A stretch of 64,000 nt of DNA from Lewinella sp. LCG006 (lineage in GTDB: Bacteria; Bacteroidota; Bacteroidia; Chitinophagales; Saprospiraceae). The DNA lies in NCBI RefSeq assembly GCF_040784935.1, contig NZ_CP160680.1, forward strand, positions 2,409,501 through 2,473,500, read 5' to 3'. Positions within the stretch are counted from its first letter, which is position 1; every line of letters begins with the position of its first letter. Both the position numbers and the translations under genes were made by a program. A model generated the notes under the pieces. That model saw only the letters and a list, made by a program, of their open reading frames with translations, had not been told where the DNA came from and made no database searches. Below, one piece after another: positions 31,740 to 40,495 of this stretch.

Positions 31740-33242
31740 ATGAGTCAGGATTTAATTGTTCATAACAGCCTGAAACGGCAGAAAGAAGTCTTCACCCCTC
31801 TTCAGGAGGGATACGTGGGTATGTACGTTTGTGGACCAACGGTCTACAGTGATGTCCACTTGGGCAACTGCCGCACCTTTGTCAGCTTCGATGTGATTTA
31901 CCGTTATCTATTACACCTGGGGTACCGCGTGCGCTATGTGCGTAACGTTACGGATGTGGGCCACCTGACGGGTGATAGCGACGACGGCGAAGATAAGATG
32001 TCGAAAAGGGCCAAGCTAGAGCAATTGGAACCCATGGAGGTTGCTCAGAAGTATACCATTGGTTTTCACGACATGATGCGGATTTTTAACACCCTTTCTC
32101 CCAGTATCGAACCTCGCGCCACCGGACACATCCCCGAGCAGATCGAAATGGTGCAGGCTATTTTGGATAATGGTTTCGCTTACGAAAGCAATGGCTCTGT
32201 TTATTTCGATACCCTGAAATTTGCAGAGGAAAAAGGCATCTACGGCGAACTATCGGGTCGTAAAATTGATGAGTTGCTGGTAGAATCTCGTGATGATTTG
32301 AAAAATCAGGACGAAAAACGTCACCCCGCAGATTTTGCCATTTGGATGAAAGCGTCGCCGGAGCACCTCATGCGCTGGAACAGCCCCTGGAGTGTTGGTT
32401 TTCCCGGTTGGCACCTCGAGTGTTCTGCCATGAGTAGGAAATACCTGGGCGAACAGTTTGATATTCACGGTGGAGGCAGTGACCTCAAATTTCCGCACCA
32501 CGAAAACGAAGTGGCGCAAAATGTAGGGGCTTGTGATTGCACGGGGGCACGCGTTTGGTTGCATACGAATATGCTGCTGATGAACGGCCGCAAAATGAGC
32601 AAGAGCGACGGCAATACGATCACGCCAGATCAGTTGTTTACCGGCGACAGCCCGCATATTTCCAAAGGCTACAGCCCGATGGCGATCCGCTTCTTTATGT
32701 TGCAGAGTCACTACAGTTCGACCCTCGACCTGACTGACGAAGCACTGCAGGCCGCCGAAAAAGGCTACAAACGCTTGCTGGAAGGTTATGGCGTGCTCAA
32801 CAAACTGAGTGGAGCAAGCGGTAAGGATAGCGATGCATTGGATCAAGAAATCAACCAACTCATCGACGGTGCTTTTGCCGAGATGAACGACGATTTCAAC
32901 ACCCCTAAAGCACTGGCTCGACTTTTTGAATTGGTGAGCAAAATCAACAGTTTCAAAGGAGGACAACTTTCCTTAGCAGAGGTAAGTGCTGCGACGCTGG
33001 ACCGCCTTAAAGAAACTTTTCGCACCTTCATTTTTGACATCCTGGGCTTGGTCGACGAAGCATCAGCTGATGCCGGAAACGGTGACGCTCTGGAAAGCGC
33101 CATGCAGTTGATTCTGGATATTCGCCAAGACGCACGAACCAACAAAGACTGGGGTACTTCTGACAAAATCAGGGACGCACTAAAAGCTGCCGGAATCGTT
33201 GTGAAAGACGGCAAAGACGGTGCAGAGTGGAGTGTGGAATAA
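31740..33242 (+). CDS. cysS: Cysteine--tRNA ligase
   Basis: A 500-residue class Ia synthetase that charges tRNA-Cys. The HIGH motif is HLGN in CGPTVYSDVHLGNCRTF, preceded by the zinc-binding Cys in YVCGPTVY. The second Cys/His zinc ligands lie in HLECSAM and HHENEVAQ. KMSKS is KMSKSDGN. The C-terminal helical domain is complete. The start ATG at 31740 keeps the usual N-terminus. A -7 box TATTTTTG lies at 31652-31659, so it has its own promoter although the EEP gene is only 126 bases upstream. No Cys codon run or T-box is seen in the leader. Confidence 0.97.
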   Translation: MSQDLIVHNSLKRQKEVFTPLQEGYVGMYVCGPTVYSDVHLGNCRTFVSFDVIYRYLLHLGYRVRYVRNVTDVGHLTGDSDDGEDKMSKRAKLEQLEPMEVAQKYTIGFHDMMRIFNTLSPSIEPRATGHIPEQIEMVQAILDNGFAYESNGSVYFDTLKFAEEKGIYGELSGRKIDELLVESRDDLKNQDEKRHPADFAIWMKASPEHLMRWNSPWSVGFPGWHLECSAMSRKYLGEQFDIHGGGSDLKFPHHENEVAQNVGACDCTGARVWLHTNMLLMNGRKMSKSDGNTITPDQLFTGDSPHISKGYSPMAIRFFMLQSHYSSTLDLTDEALQAAEKGYKRLLEGYGVLNKLSGASGKDSDALDQEINQLIDGAFAEMNDDFNTPKALARLFELVSKINSFKGGQLSLAEVSAATLDRLKETFRTFIFDILGLVDEASADAGNGDALESAMQLILDIRQDARTNKDWGTSDKIRDALKAAGIVVKDGKDGAEWSVE

Positions 33243-33248
33243 TTTTTC

Positions 33249-33289
33249 GGTACTTGGTACCTTGTACTGAGTACTTTGTACCAAGTACC
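33249..33289. repeat. GTAC-rich palindrome between cysS and the TSUP gene
   Basis: A perfect 12-bp inverted repeat GGTACTTGGTAC (33249-33260) with GTACCAAGTACC (33278-33289). The loop repeats GTAC words. It fills nearly the whole 52-base gap between the two genes and has no T tract. Confidence 0.7.
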
Positions 33290-33294
33290 CTTAT

Positions 33295-34068
33295 ATGATC
33301 TATATTATTGCCGTAATAGGCGCCTTCGTTGCCGGTGCTATCAATACTTTGGCGGGCAATGGTTCTGCGATTACACTCACTATTCTTACCGAAATGCTGG
33401 GGCTACCGGGCAACGTTGCCAATGGTACCAACAGGGTAGGTATTTTTACCCAAAGTGCGGCCGGGAGCTGGGCTTTTTACCGTAAGGATCGTCTCAATAT
33501 CAGCAAAAGTGGCCTTTATATTGCCCTCACTACCGTCGGGGCACTCATAGGTATTTACGTAGCACTAATCGTCAGCAATGAGGCTTTTAAGGAGGTCTTT
33601 CGCTTCTTGTTGGTGCTAATGTTGTTCGTGATTTTAGTAAAACCAGCCCGGTGGTTGCGGGAAGAAACCGATGCCCGGGAGCTTCCTTTGTGGATCAGCA
33701 TCCCGGTATTTTTAGCGCTGGGTTTTTACGGTGGTTTTATCCAAATGGGAATGGGTGTCTTTTTTCTGGCTGCCATGGTACTGGTAGCTCGCTACAACCT
33801 GGTCGATAGCAATGCCGTGAAAGTAGCCGTAGTAGGTATCTATACTTTGGTAGCAGTGCTCATCTTCGCCTGGCAAGGCCTGATCGACTGGAAAATAGGC
33901 GGACTCATGGCGCTTGGACAAACCGCTGGTGGGTACCTCACCGCTCGTTTTGCTGCCACCGACCCACGTGCCGGAAAATGGGCTTATCGTATTTTAGTGG
34001 TCGTTGTAATTTGGGCTATCCTCCGCATGTTTGGGGTAACGGCCTGGGTATGGGAGTTGTTGACTTGA
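33295..34068 (+). CDS. TSUP family permease (TauE/SafE type)
   Basis: A 257-residue membrane protein with about eight predicted helices in two homologous halves. The first half has VAGAINTLAGNGSAITLTIL, the second GFYGGFIQMGMGVFFLAAMVL; both match the glycine-rich repeat of the TauE/SafE (TSUP, formerly DUF81) family. The family exports or imports sulfite, sulfonates or related organosulfur anions. It is adjacent to cysS, but a shared role in sulfur metabolism is only a guess. The cargo is not determined. The start ATG is six bases past the GTAC palindrome. Confidence 0.88.
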   Translation: MIYIIAVIGAFVAGAINTLAGNGSAITLTILTEMLGLPGNVANGTNRVGIFTQSAAGSWAFYRKDRLNISKSGLYIALTTVGALIGIYVALIVSNEAFKEVFRFLLVLMLFVILVKPARWLREETDARELPLWISIPVFLALGFYGGFIQMGMGVFFLAAMVLVARYNLVDSNAVKVAVVGIYTLVAVLIFAWQGLIDWKIGGLMALGQTAGGYLTARFAATDPRAGKWAYRILVVVVIWAILRMFGVTAWVWELLT

Positions 34069-34102
34069 TCACAAAGTATTCGATTATTGGTGGACCGCTA
34101 TC

Positions 34103-34215
34103 TATGTGACTATGTGGAAAAAAGAAATCATGACCAATTTTTTCAACACATAGACACAGAGAGTTATCAGCCTCATGAAAAGCTTACAATAAAATTATGT
34201 GACTATGTGGTAAAA
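34103..34215. repeat. Dispersed ACTATGTGG repeat pair
   Basis: TATGTGACTATGTGG occurs at 34103-34117 and 34196-34210 in the 152-base gap between the convergent TSUP and Fe-S genes. The second copy extends to ACTATGTGGTAAAA (34202-34215), identical to 9372-9385. A CACATAGACACAGAG word between them looks like an inverted relative. Confidence 0.55.
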
Positions 34216-34220
34216 CTACC

Positions 34221-36227
34221 TTACCCCAATAACGTCACCTCCGTCTCCGTAATATGAATCGCCCGCAAATCGCTAGCACGTTCATCAATATCAGCCGCCG
34301 CATTTTCCAGGCGCAGTACACCGCGCGGGCATACCGCCGAACAAACGCCACAACCTACACAGGAAGAGCGCACGATATCCTGTCCGCGTTGCGCGTAAGC
34401 ACGCACATCAATCCCCATTTCGCAATAGGTCGAACAATTGCCACAGGAGATACACTGCCCGCCGTTGGTCGTGATCCGGAAACGAGATTTGATCCGCTGA
34501 ACCAAGCCTAGATAGGCTGCGAGTGGACAACCAAAACGGCACCATACCCGATTGCCCATCAAGGGGTAAAACCCGGTACCCACTACGCCAGCAAAAATAG
34601 AACTGATGGCAAAACCATACACTGTGCGTACATCATAGTGGCTAAAGGAGGCAATCTCACTGCCCGAGTTACTGAATGCCAAAAGCTGCCAGCCCGCAAT
34701 AGCACCAAAAAATACCAGGGCAATGGTGATAACTTTTCGTGGCGGTTGTGCAGGGTTTTCCTTGCGGTGCAGTAGTACTAAGCTACCAATGACGACCCCG
34801 GCCAAGGCGATCATCACCCACCGATTGATCTTGATCGTTGCTTTGTAATTTTCGAGTATAAAGTGGTTGTAGTTCAGTAATACAATAACCCCAATTGCGG
34901 CTACCCACATCATGATCATCGCCCCTTTCGGGAAAATATCTACTTTCTGGTTGCGTGCAAAAACATAAGCTGGAAGCGCAATCAATAGCGCAGAAACAAA
35001 ATAGACAAAGTTGGTTTTATTCAGCCAGCCTTCAGCCTCGGTAGCCAAGGGTAGATAACTGTAGACGACAATGATCGTCATCACCACCGCAAAAACCAGC
35101 ACCGCGTGAATGGTCCACCGCTCAATCTGCCACGCCTGGGTCGACTTGTCGCTGAGTTGGCGGTAAGGATCGCCAAGCGTTTCAGCTAATCCACCACAAC
35201 CACATACCCAGGAACAATACCAGCGTTTTCCGTAAAAATAAGTGATGACTGGTACGCCTACTACGAATAGGATAATACCCCAAAACAACAAAAACAGGCC
35301 AAATCCTCCCGAACTGGTCAGCTCATTGAGGTGGTAATCGAAAAAGAAGGAGTAGTTGAGTGGCCACATGTTTTTCAAATCCATGCTTGGCTGGTTCAAG
35401 GCCGTCATGAGTTCTGGCAGCAAAAACGCAAAAGTTGTTTGGAAAAACATCACCGAACCTGTTCTGATCAGTTGGTATTTGTTGTGACGATATTTCATCA
35501 TCATCCGTACCCCCATAACCAGGATGGCAATGGTATACAGCAGTCCGTACAAAAACCAGTTGCTGGCCGGTCCACCATTCAGGGCCATACTGATGGGGTC
35601 CACCATTATGATCCAGTTGACCATATGCTCGGGGTAAAAGTAGAGCAGGATGTAAAAACCAATCAGGAATGTCCCCGCGGCAATACCCAGCCAACCACGA
35701 CTGTGCAAGCTGCTATGGTAGATATGGTTGTTTTTTATGCCCGCGTGTTCACGCCGTTTGGGCAGGATGTAGAGCAATGCACCGATGATTCCCAAGACGA
35801 TACTGAGGAAAAAAAAGAGCCAGGTGTTTCCCGGCAATAATCCCGTACTGGAAGCTTTGGTGACCGGAAAAATCAAGCCCTTTAACTGCCAGTCTTGTAG
35901 GAGAGAACTCCAATACGCACCGTCACTTTTGGTGAGCCTTTTTACCTCTTCTACATCCGTTTTGATGGCATTTTGCGCATCTGCCAGGACTTTCTCAAAG
36001 GCATCCAGAAAAGCGAAACTACTATTGTAGGACTTGCCGGTCATTTGCTGAGCGCTCTGCTCTACAAAACCATAGTGGTAATCATTGCTCAGACTGTCTT
36101 TAACAGCTGCTAAATTGAGCTCGTAATGGCTGAATGTCAACGAACCAATAAAGACAGCAAGTGCAAATACGAAAAGACCAATACCCAGGTATTGCAAAAT
36201 ATTTTTTTCGGTGGATTTACCGGACAT
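34221..36227 (-). CDS. Membrane 4Fe-4S protein, NosR/NapH/CcoG-like
   Basis: A 668-residue integral membrane protein with about ten helices and a C-terminal ferredoxin. A cytoplasmic or periplasmic loop has WYCSWVCGCGG and a later loop WCRFGCPLAAYLG, both CxxxCP-type motifs of the NapH/NosR group. The C-terminal domain has two 4Fe-4S motifs, CISCGNCSTYC and CVGCGVCSAVCPRG. Such proteins pass electrons from quinol to a periplasmic acceptor or help mature oxidases. The NosR FMN domain is absent, and no nos or cco genes adjoin, so the pathway is unknown. The ATG at 36227 (MSGKSTEKN) is preferred to an in-frame codon at 36266. Confidence 0.87.
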   Translation of the reverse strand: MSGKSTEKNILQYLGIGLFVFALAVFIGSLTFSHYELNLAAVKDSLSNDYHYGFVEQSAQQMTGKSYNSSFAFLDAFEKVLADAQNAIKTDVEEVKRLTKSDGAYWSSLLQDWQLKGLIFPVTKASSTGLLPGNTWLFFFLSIVLGIIGALLYILPKRREHAGIKNNHIYHSSLHSRGWLGIAAGTFLIGFYILLYFYPEHMVNWIIMVDPISMALNGGPASNWFLYGLLYTIAILVMGVRMMMKYRHNKYQLIRTGSVMFFQTTFAFLLPELMTALNQPSMDLKNMWPLNYSFFFDYHLNELTSSGGFGLFLLFWGIILFVVGVPVITYFYGKRWYCSWVCGCGGLAETLGDPYRQLSDKSTQAWQIERWTIHAVLVFAVVMTIIVVYSYLPLATEAEGWLNKTNFVYFVSALLIALPAYVFARNQKVDIFPKGAMIMMWVAAIGVIVLLNYNHFILENYKATIKINRWVMIALAGVVIGSLVLLHRKENPAQPPRKVITIALVFFGAIAGWQLLAFSNSGSEIASFSHYDVRTVYGFAISSIFAGVVGTGFYPLMGNRVWCRFGCPLAAYLGLVQRIKSRFRITTNGGQCISCGNCSTYCEMGIDVRAYAQRGQDIVRSSCVGCGVCSAVCPRGVLRLENAAADIDERASDLRAIHITETEVTLLG

Positions 36228-36413
36228 GGAAGGTGGTTTTAAGGTAACGGCATACAAGTTACACAAGCATCACTAGTAGTGGTAGTGCAAGGAGTGGATT
36301 TTTTGGTAGAAGTGTCCGCCTGGCTACCCTTGGAAAAGATACAGCTTGCTGGTCAAAATGAAAAATCAACTTTGGAATGAATGTCATTATTACCAGTAAA
36401 GGAACTAAACACT

Positions 36414-36421
36414 TATCTTTG
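36414..36421 (+). promoter_or_regulatory. -7 promoter box of glyS
   Basis: TATCTTTG, a perfect TAnnTTTG match, 61 bases before the glyS ATG at 36483. It lies inside an apparent upstream extension of the frame, which argues against starts before it. Confidence 0.5.
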
Positions 36422-36482
36422 CGCCTTCTATCAAGCAAGTCCTTTGCTGTGGGTACGGCCTGCAGCAATCAAGAACATAGCA

Positions 36483-38030
36483 ATGGCACAACAAAACGAC
36501 CAATTCAAAGCGCTGGTAGCGCACTGCAAAGAATACGGATTTATTTACCAGTCGAGTGAAATCTATGATGGCCTCAGTGCCGCATATGATTACGGCCCCT
36601 ACGGTTCGTTGCTCAAAAACAACATCAAAGAGTACTGGTGGAAATCGATGGTTCAGCTACACGATAACATTGTAGGTCTTGATGCTGCTATCTTCATGCA
36701 CCCTAAAACCTGGAAAGCTTCAGGCCACGTGGATGCCTTCAACGATCCCCTGATCGATAACAAGGATAGCAAAAAACGCTACCGTGCCGATGTCTTGGTA
36801 GAAGAGTACATGGACAAGATCGAAGCCAAGATCAACAAAGAAATAGAAAAAGCACGCAAGCGCTTTGATGATTTCGATGAGGCCATGTTTCGTTCTACCA
36901 ATGGTCGGATCGTAGAATACCAAGCGAAAATTGATGAAATTGCCAAGCGTCTGGCTACCGCCATGACTGCTGGTGATATGGAAGGTCTGAAAACCTTGAT
37001 CGAAGACCTCGAAATTGCAGATCCGGATACGGGTAGTCGCAATTGGACGGAAGTGCGCCAGTTCAACCTGATGTTCTCTACCCAGTTGGGAAATATCGCA
37101 GGTGAGGAAGGTAAGTTGTACCTCCGCCCTGAAACGGCACAAGGTATTTTTGTGAACTTCTTGAATGTACAGAAATCTACTCGCCAGAAGTTGCCTTTCG
37201 GTATCGCTCAGATTGGTAAAGCTTTTCGTAATGAGATTGTAGCCCGACAGTTTATCTTCCGCATGCGGGAGTTTGAGCAGATGGAGATGCAATTCTTCAT
37301 CCCGCCTGGTAGCCAAAAAGAGTGGTACGAGTACTGGAAAGAAACGCGTCTCAAGTGGCACTTGGCTTTGGGTATGCCGGCTTCGAAATACCGTTTCCAC
37401 GACCACGATAACCTGGCACACTACGCAGATGCTGCGGTAGATATCCAGTTTGAGTTTCCTTTTGGTTTCAAAGAACTGGAGGGGATCCACTCACGCACCG
37501 ATTTTGACCTAAGCAGCCACCAGGAATTGTCGGGCAAGAAACTGACGTACTTCGATCCTAATACCAACGAAAGCTACGTTCCTTACGTTTTGGAAACGTC
37601 TATCGGTTGTGACCGGATGTTTCTGGCCACCATGAGCAATGCGCTGATGGAGGAGCAAGTGCCTGGACAAGATGATCCTACCAACACCCGTACGGTACTT
37701 AAGCTACACCCTGCGTTAGCGCCCATCAAGGCCGCTATTCTACCGCTCAAGCGGACGGAAGACCAGATCGTAGGCAAAGCGAAAGAGCTATTTGATAAGC
37801 TAAAGATGGTCTGCAATTGCCAGTACGATGATACGGGATCTATCGGTAAGCTTTACCGTCGGCAGGATGCGATTGGTACACCCTTCTGTATTACCGTCGA
37901 TTTTGAAAGTCTCGAAGACAACACCGTTACGGTAAGAGATCGCGACACCTTGGTGCAGGAAAGAGTACCTATGGATAAAGTGCCAGAGCTGGTGCGCCAG
38001 CGGACGGATATGAGCCAGTTGTTTATGTAA
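36483..38030 (+). CDS. glyS: Glycine--tRNA ligase (alpha2 type)
   Basis: A 515-residue class II synthetase of the homodimeric (eukaryote-like) type, charging tRNA-Gly. Near the N-terminus is the motif 1 region GFIYQSSEIYDGLSAAYDYGPYG. Motif 2 lies in LPFGIAQIGKAFRNEIVARQFIFRMREFEQME. Motif 3 and the Gly-binding ETSIGCDRMFLA follow, and the C-terminal anticodon-binding domain ends in LVRQRTDMSQ. The ATG at 36483 is right because the -7 box at 36414 lies within any longer frame and the preceding residues are unlike the family. A bidirectional terminator follows. Confidence 0.96.
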   Translation: MAQQNDQFKALVAHCKEYGFIYQSSEIYDGLSAAYDYGPYGSLLKNNIKEYWWKSMVQLHDNIVGLDAAIFMHPKTWKASGHVDAFNDPLIDNKDSKKRYRADVLVEEYMDKIEAKINKEIEKARKRFDDFDEAMFRSTNGRIVEYQAKIDEIAKRLATAMTAGDMEGLKTLIEDLEIADPDTGSRNWTEVRQFNLMFSTQLGNIAGEEGKLYLRPETAQGIFVNFLNVQKSTRQKLPFGIAQIGKAFRNEIVARQFIFRMREFEQMEMQFFIPPGSQKEWYEYWKETRLKWHLALGMPASKYRFHDHDNLAHYADAAVDIQFEFPFGFKELEGIHSRTDFDLSSHQELSGKKLTYFDPNTNESYVPYVLETSIGCDRMFLATMSNALMEEQVPGQDDPTNTRTVLKLHPALAPIKAAILPLKRTEDQIVGKAKELFDKLKMVCNCQYDDTGSIGKLYRRQDAIGTPFCITVDFESLEDNTVTVRDRDTLVQERVPMDKVPELVRQRTDMSQLFM

Positions 38031-38042
38031 AGGGCTCTAATA

Positions 38043-38087
38043 AGCATAAAAAAGCCGGACTCGAAAAGGGTTCGGCTTTTTTTATGC
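38043..38087. terminator. Bidirectional terminator between glyS and the small Cys protein gene
   Basis: A long stem: AGCATAAAAAAGCCG (38043-38057) pairs with CGGC-T run-ATGCT (about 38072-38087), with a T run of seven. It lies between convergent stops and overlaps the last codons of the minus-strand gene. Confidence 0.85.
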
Positions 38088-38312
38088 TGGGGTATATACG
38101 ATAGGAGCTTTATCGAAGCCTTGCCAAAAGAGGTGTAATCTTTTGCACCTAGGGCAAAGAATAAATGATTTCATGTTTTGGTACAGCTGTTCGCTATCTA
38201 TTTTGCCACTATAATTATCGTAAGCTTGGTCAGCTATAAAGAGATATTCATTAGGGCAAGGAATTTCTCCTGTTGATATAATCTCGTTACAAACACATTG
38301 TACTTTAGGCAT
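38082..38312 (-). CDS. Small Cys-rich hypothetical protein
   Basis: A 76-residue protein without a name. Five Cys lie at 6, 8, 19, 53 and 56; the first pair (CVC) and the last (CPRC) could form a zinc ribbon. There is no signal peptide or membrane helix. The GC content is lower than that of neighbouring genes. The stop codon lies within the glyS terminator hairpin. It may be read from its own promoter. Real gene status is likely, from the complete frame with an ATG start and a hairpin at its end, but the function is unknown. Confidence 0.6.
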   Translation of the reverse strand: MPKVQCVCNEIISTGEIPCPNEYLFIADQAYDNYSGKIDSEQLYQNMKSFILCPRCKRLHLFWQGFDKAPIVYTPA

Positions 38313-38354
38313 AAGGCATTACGGCAAGTGTAGCTATGACAAAAATTAAGGTAG

Positions 38355-39851
38355 CTACAACCGCACCTTCACACCCATCCCGATACCAAAGTTATGAATT
38401 TTATCACGATAAGGACCGAGGCCATCGTTGAAAAGGGGCAGCGAGTGGTGGTAGGTTGGTTGTACAAACATACTCCAATTGGGGGCCATGTAGCGTTCCA
38501 GGCCAAGGCCAAAATCGGCATAGAGGGTAGCGTTTTCCCAGAAGGAACCTCCTTCGAGCCAGCCTTCCGTAAGGGATTTATTTTGCAGGGGCTCGGGCTT
38601 ATCCAGAGCAGAGGTCCCATTATTGGCGTTGGGGTTGCGGGCTATACCTGCAAATTCTGCTTGGTCGGTGAGAAAGTAATTAGCAGCAAGAATCAGGTTG
38701 ACGCTGGCTCCTCCTTGGGCATACAATCGCCACTTGTCGTGAACGAGGAAATTGTAGCGGAAATTAAGCGGGATATTGACTGTATTGAGTTCAAAATCAC
38801 GCAATCCAAGTCCGGTGTAGCCTTCTCTGATGGTTCCGGTCACGTAAACGGTCGGGATGGCTTGGTAGCGGCGAGCAGCGTATACGGCGCCCGTTTCTAT
38901 TTCCCATTTACCGTGCTCAACGCCGAGGGTAATGCCTCCGCTGTAGCCTAAAGAGTAGCGATCATAAGAAACGATAGTGCCATCTTCTAGTGCTTGCAGG
39001 GGAGTAATCACCCGGTTGTAATCAGGAGATCCGGTAAAACCAATGCGGATAAAAGTTTTTCGTTCTAATGGACGAATGTACTCCAACAACTCATCGGGGT
39101 CACCATAATCTAGTAATACCGGTTCGTTGTCCTTAAGTGCTGCGAGTGCTCCTGTTTTTTGGAAAGCATCACTTGGTGTACTGATGGTTTCTGTTTTTTC
39201 AGCAAAAAATTGCTTGAGTTGCTGTTGAGCATTGGTGCCATAAGGAATCTTTTCCAGGTCAGTAGTTGGTAATAAATCCGCACTGGCGATGGCAGAACGC
39301 TGGGCAGCTTCTTTGAGTTGATTAACTTCCTCAAAGTATTTTACTAAATCTTGGTCTGTTTTTTCGGCAGCAAGGTCATTGTTTGCAGATGTACCAGCGA
39401 GTTGCTGTTGGTCATCGGCCCCATTTGCTGCAAATATAGCATCGTTGTCTCCACCTTCAGGCCAGACAGAAGGAGAGGTGCTCGCGAATGGAATTCCAGG
39501 TGGTGGTGGTAGTGGTGGTGTAGCCGGAGCTGTAGGAAGATGTTGCCAAGCAGTAATGAACAGTAAAAGTAGGAGCGATAGCTCCATGACTTTGTAATGG
39601 GTAATGGTTTGTACACGGCGGCGCTCCAATTCCAGACGAGCGGCGAGGACAGCCCACGAATTTTGCTGATAAGGGACATACATCCGCTGGAGGCGTTCGC
39701 TTATGTCTTCGTCGAATGCATCAGCAGCCTCAACATCGTCGAGGCGAGAAGCTAGTTGATCCCAGCTTCCGGGCTTGAACGCAGGATGCACCTGGTCGAG
39801 CTTATGCCGGATGATCCGGTCCAAATTGTTATTTCCCTTTTCCACGTTCAT
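38355..39851 (-). CDS. Sigma-factor-linked membrane protein with C-terminal beta-barrel-like domain
   Basis: A 498-residue protein whose start overlaps the upstream ECF sigma gene by 23 bases. Residues 1-88 are cytoplasmic and hold two copies of one motif 36 residues apart: SWDQLASRLD (29-38) and SWAVLAARLE (65-74). One hydrophobic helix (about 89-105) follows, then a Pro-rich linker (TPPLPPPPG) and an acidic low-complexity region. From about 260 to the end the pattern is alternating strands (IRIGFTGSPDYN, GGITLGVEHGKWEIETGAVY) and a terminal VKVRL, as in porin-family (PorT-like) barrels. The coupling to a sigma factor suggests an anti-sigma role for the N-terminal part. No enzyme motif is seen. 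Confidence 0.72.
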   Translation of the reverse strand: MNVEKGNNNLDRIIRHKLDQVHPAFKPGSWDQLASRLDDVEAADAFDEDISERLQRMYVPYQQNSWAVLAARLELERRRVQTITHYKVMELSLLLLLFITAWQHLPTAPATPPLPPPPGIPFASTSPSVWPEGGDNDAIFAANGADDQQQLAGTSANNDLAAEKTDQDLVKYFEEVNQLKEAAQRSAIASADLLPTTDLEKIPYGTNAQQQLKQFFAEKTETISTPSDAFQKTGALAALKDNEPVLLDYGDPDELLEYIRPLERKTFIRIGFTGSPDYNRVITPLQALEDGTIVSYDRYSLGYSGGITLGVEHGKWEIETGAVYAARRYQAIPTVYVTGTIREGYTGLGLRDFELNTVNIPLNFRYNFLVHDKWRLYAQGGASVNLILAANYFLTDQAEFAGIARNPNANNGTSALDKPEPLQNKSLTEGWLEGGSFWENATLYADFGLGLERYMAPNWSMFVQPTYHHSLPLFNDGLGPYRDKIHNFGIGMGVKVRL

Positions 39852-40395
39852 GTTGTCCTTTCAGTAGGTCTTGCAGTTTAGATCTGGCTTTTACCAAATT
39901 TGACCGCGAGGTACTTTCCGTAATTTGCAATTGGTCGGCGATCTCTTTGTGCGAATAACCTTCAATGACGTAAAGGTTAAATACCGTTCGATATGCTGGC
40001 GTTAGCTTCTGCACCGCAGCAAGAATTTCTTGCTCACTGCACTGGCTAATGGCGTCAGCCTCTTCCGTACTCAAATCAAAAGCCTGATCAATATCTTCTG
40101 TTCGCCGACGTACTTTGCGTCGGTAGTAATCAATGGCCGTATTCACGGTGATTCGTCGCATCCAGGCCCCTAGCGAAGTACCTGGCTGATATTTATGAAT
40201 ACTGCGGAAAATTTTGATAAAACTCTCGTGCAGTAAATCCATCGCCTCGTCCTCATGGTGCGAATAACGCAAACAGATGGCCATCAGCGGACTGTAAAAT
40301 TCTTCATACAGTACCTGCTGAGCCCACCGCTCTTTGCGGACGCAAGCGCGAATCAAATCGCGCTCATTATAGTTGATGGACAAGGCGAATTCCAT
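39829..40395 (-). CDS. ECF-type RNA polymerase sigma factor
   Basis: A 188-residue sigma-70 family factor of the ECF group. Region 2 runs at about residues 25-95 (VLYEEFYSPLMAICLRYSHHEDEAMDLLHESFIKIF), with the -10 binding part GTSLGAWMRRITVNTAIDYYRR. Region 4 is at about 130-180 (LTPAYRTVFNLYVIEGYSHKEIADQLQITESTSRSNLVKARSKL), a clear helix-turn-helix. The ATG at 40395 is chosen because a -7 box at 40450-40457 overlaps a farther in-frame GTG at 40452, so the mRNA should begin after it. The 3' end overlaps the membrane protein gene, its probable regulator. Confidence 0.93.
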   Translation of the reverse strand: MEFALSINYNERDLIRACVRKERWAQQVLYEEFYSPLMAICLRYSHHEDEAMDLLHESFIKIFRSIHKYQPGTSLGAWMRRITVNTAIDYYRRKVRRRTEDIDQAFDLSTEEADAISQCSEQEILAAVQKLTPAYRTVFNLYVIEGYSHKEIADQLQITESTSRSNLVKARSKLQDLLKGQHERGKGK

Positions 40396-40449
40396 AAAAC
40401 CAAGTGCTTGGGCAGTATGCTGTTCAAGCAGATACTGCGAGGTCCTCAC

Positions 40450-40457
40450 CAAAGATA
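40450..40457 (-). promoter_or_regulatory. -7 promoter box of the ECF sigma operon
   Basis: TATCTTTG on the minus strand, a perfect match to the housekeeping consensus, 54 bases before the chosen ATG. It suggests that the sigma gene is read by the main RNA polymerase and not only by itself. Confidence 0.5.
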
Positions 40458-40495
40458 AACGAAAAATACCATTGGTACGCTGCTTGCACTGAGCT

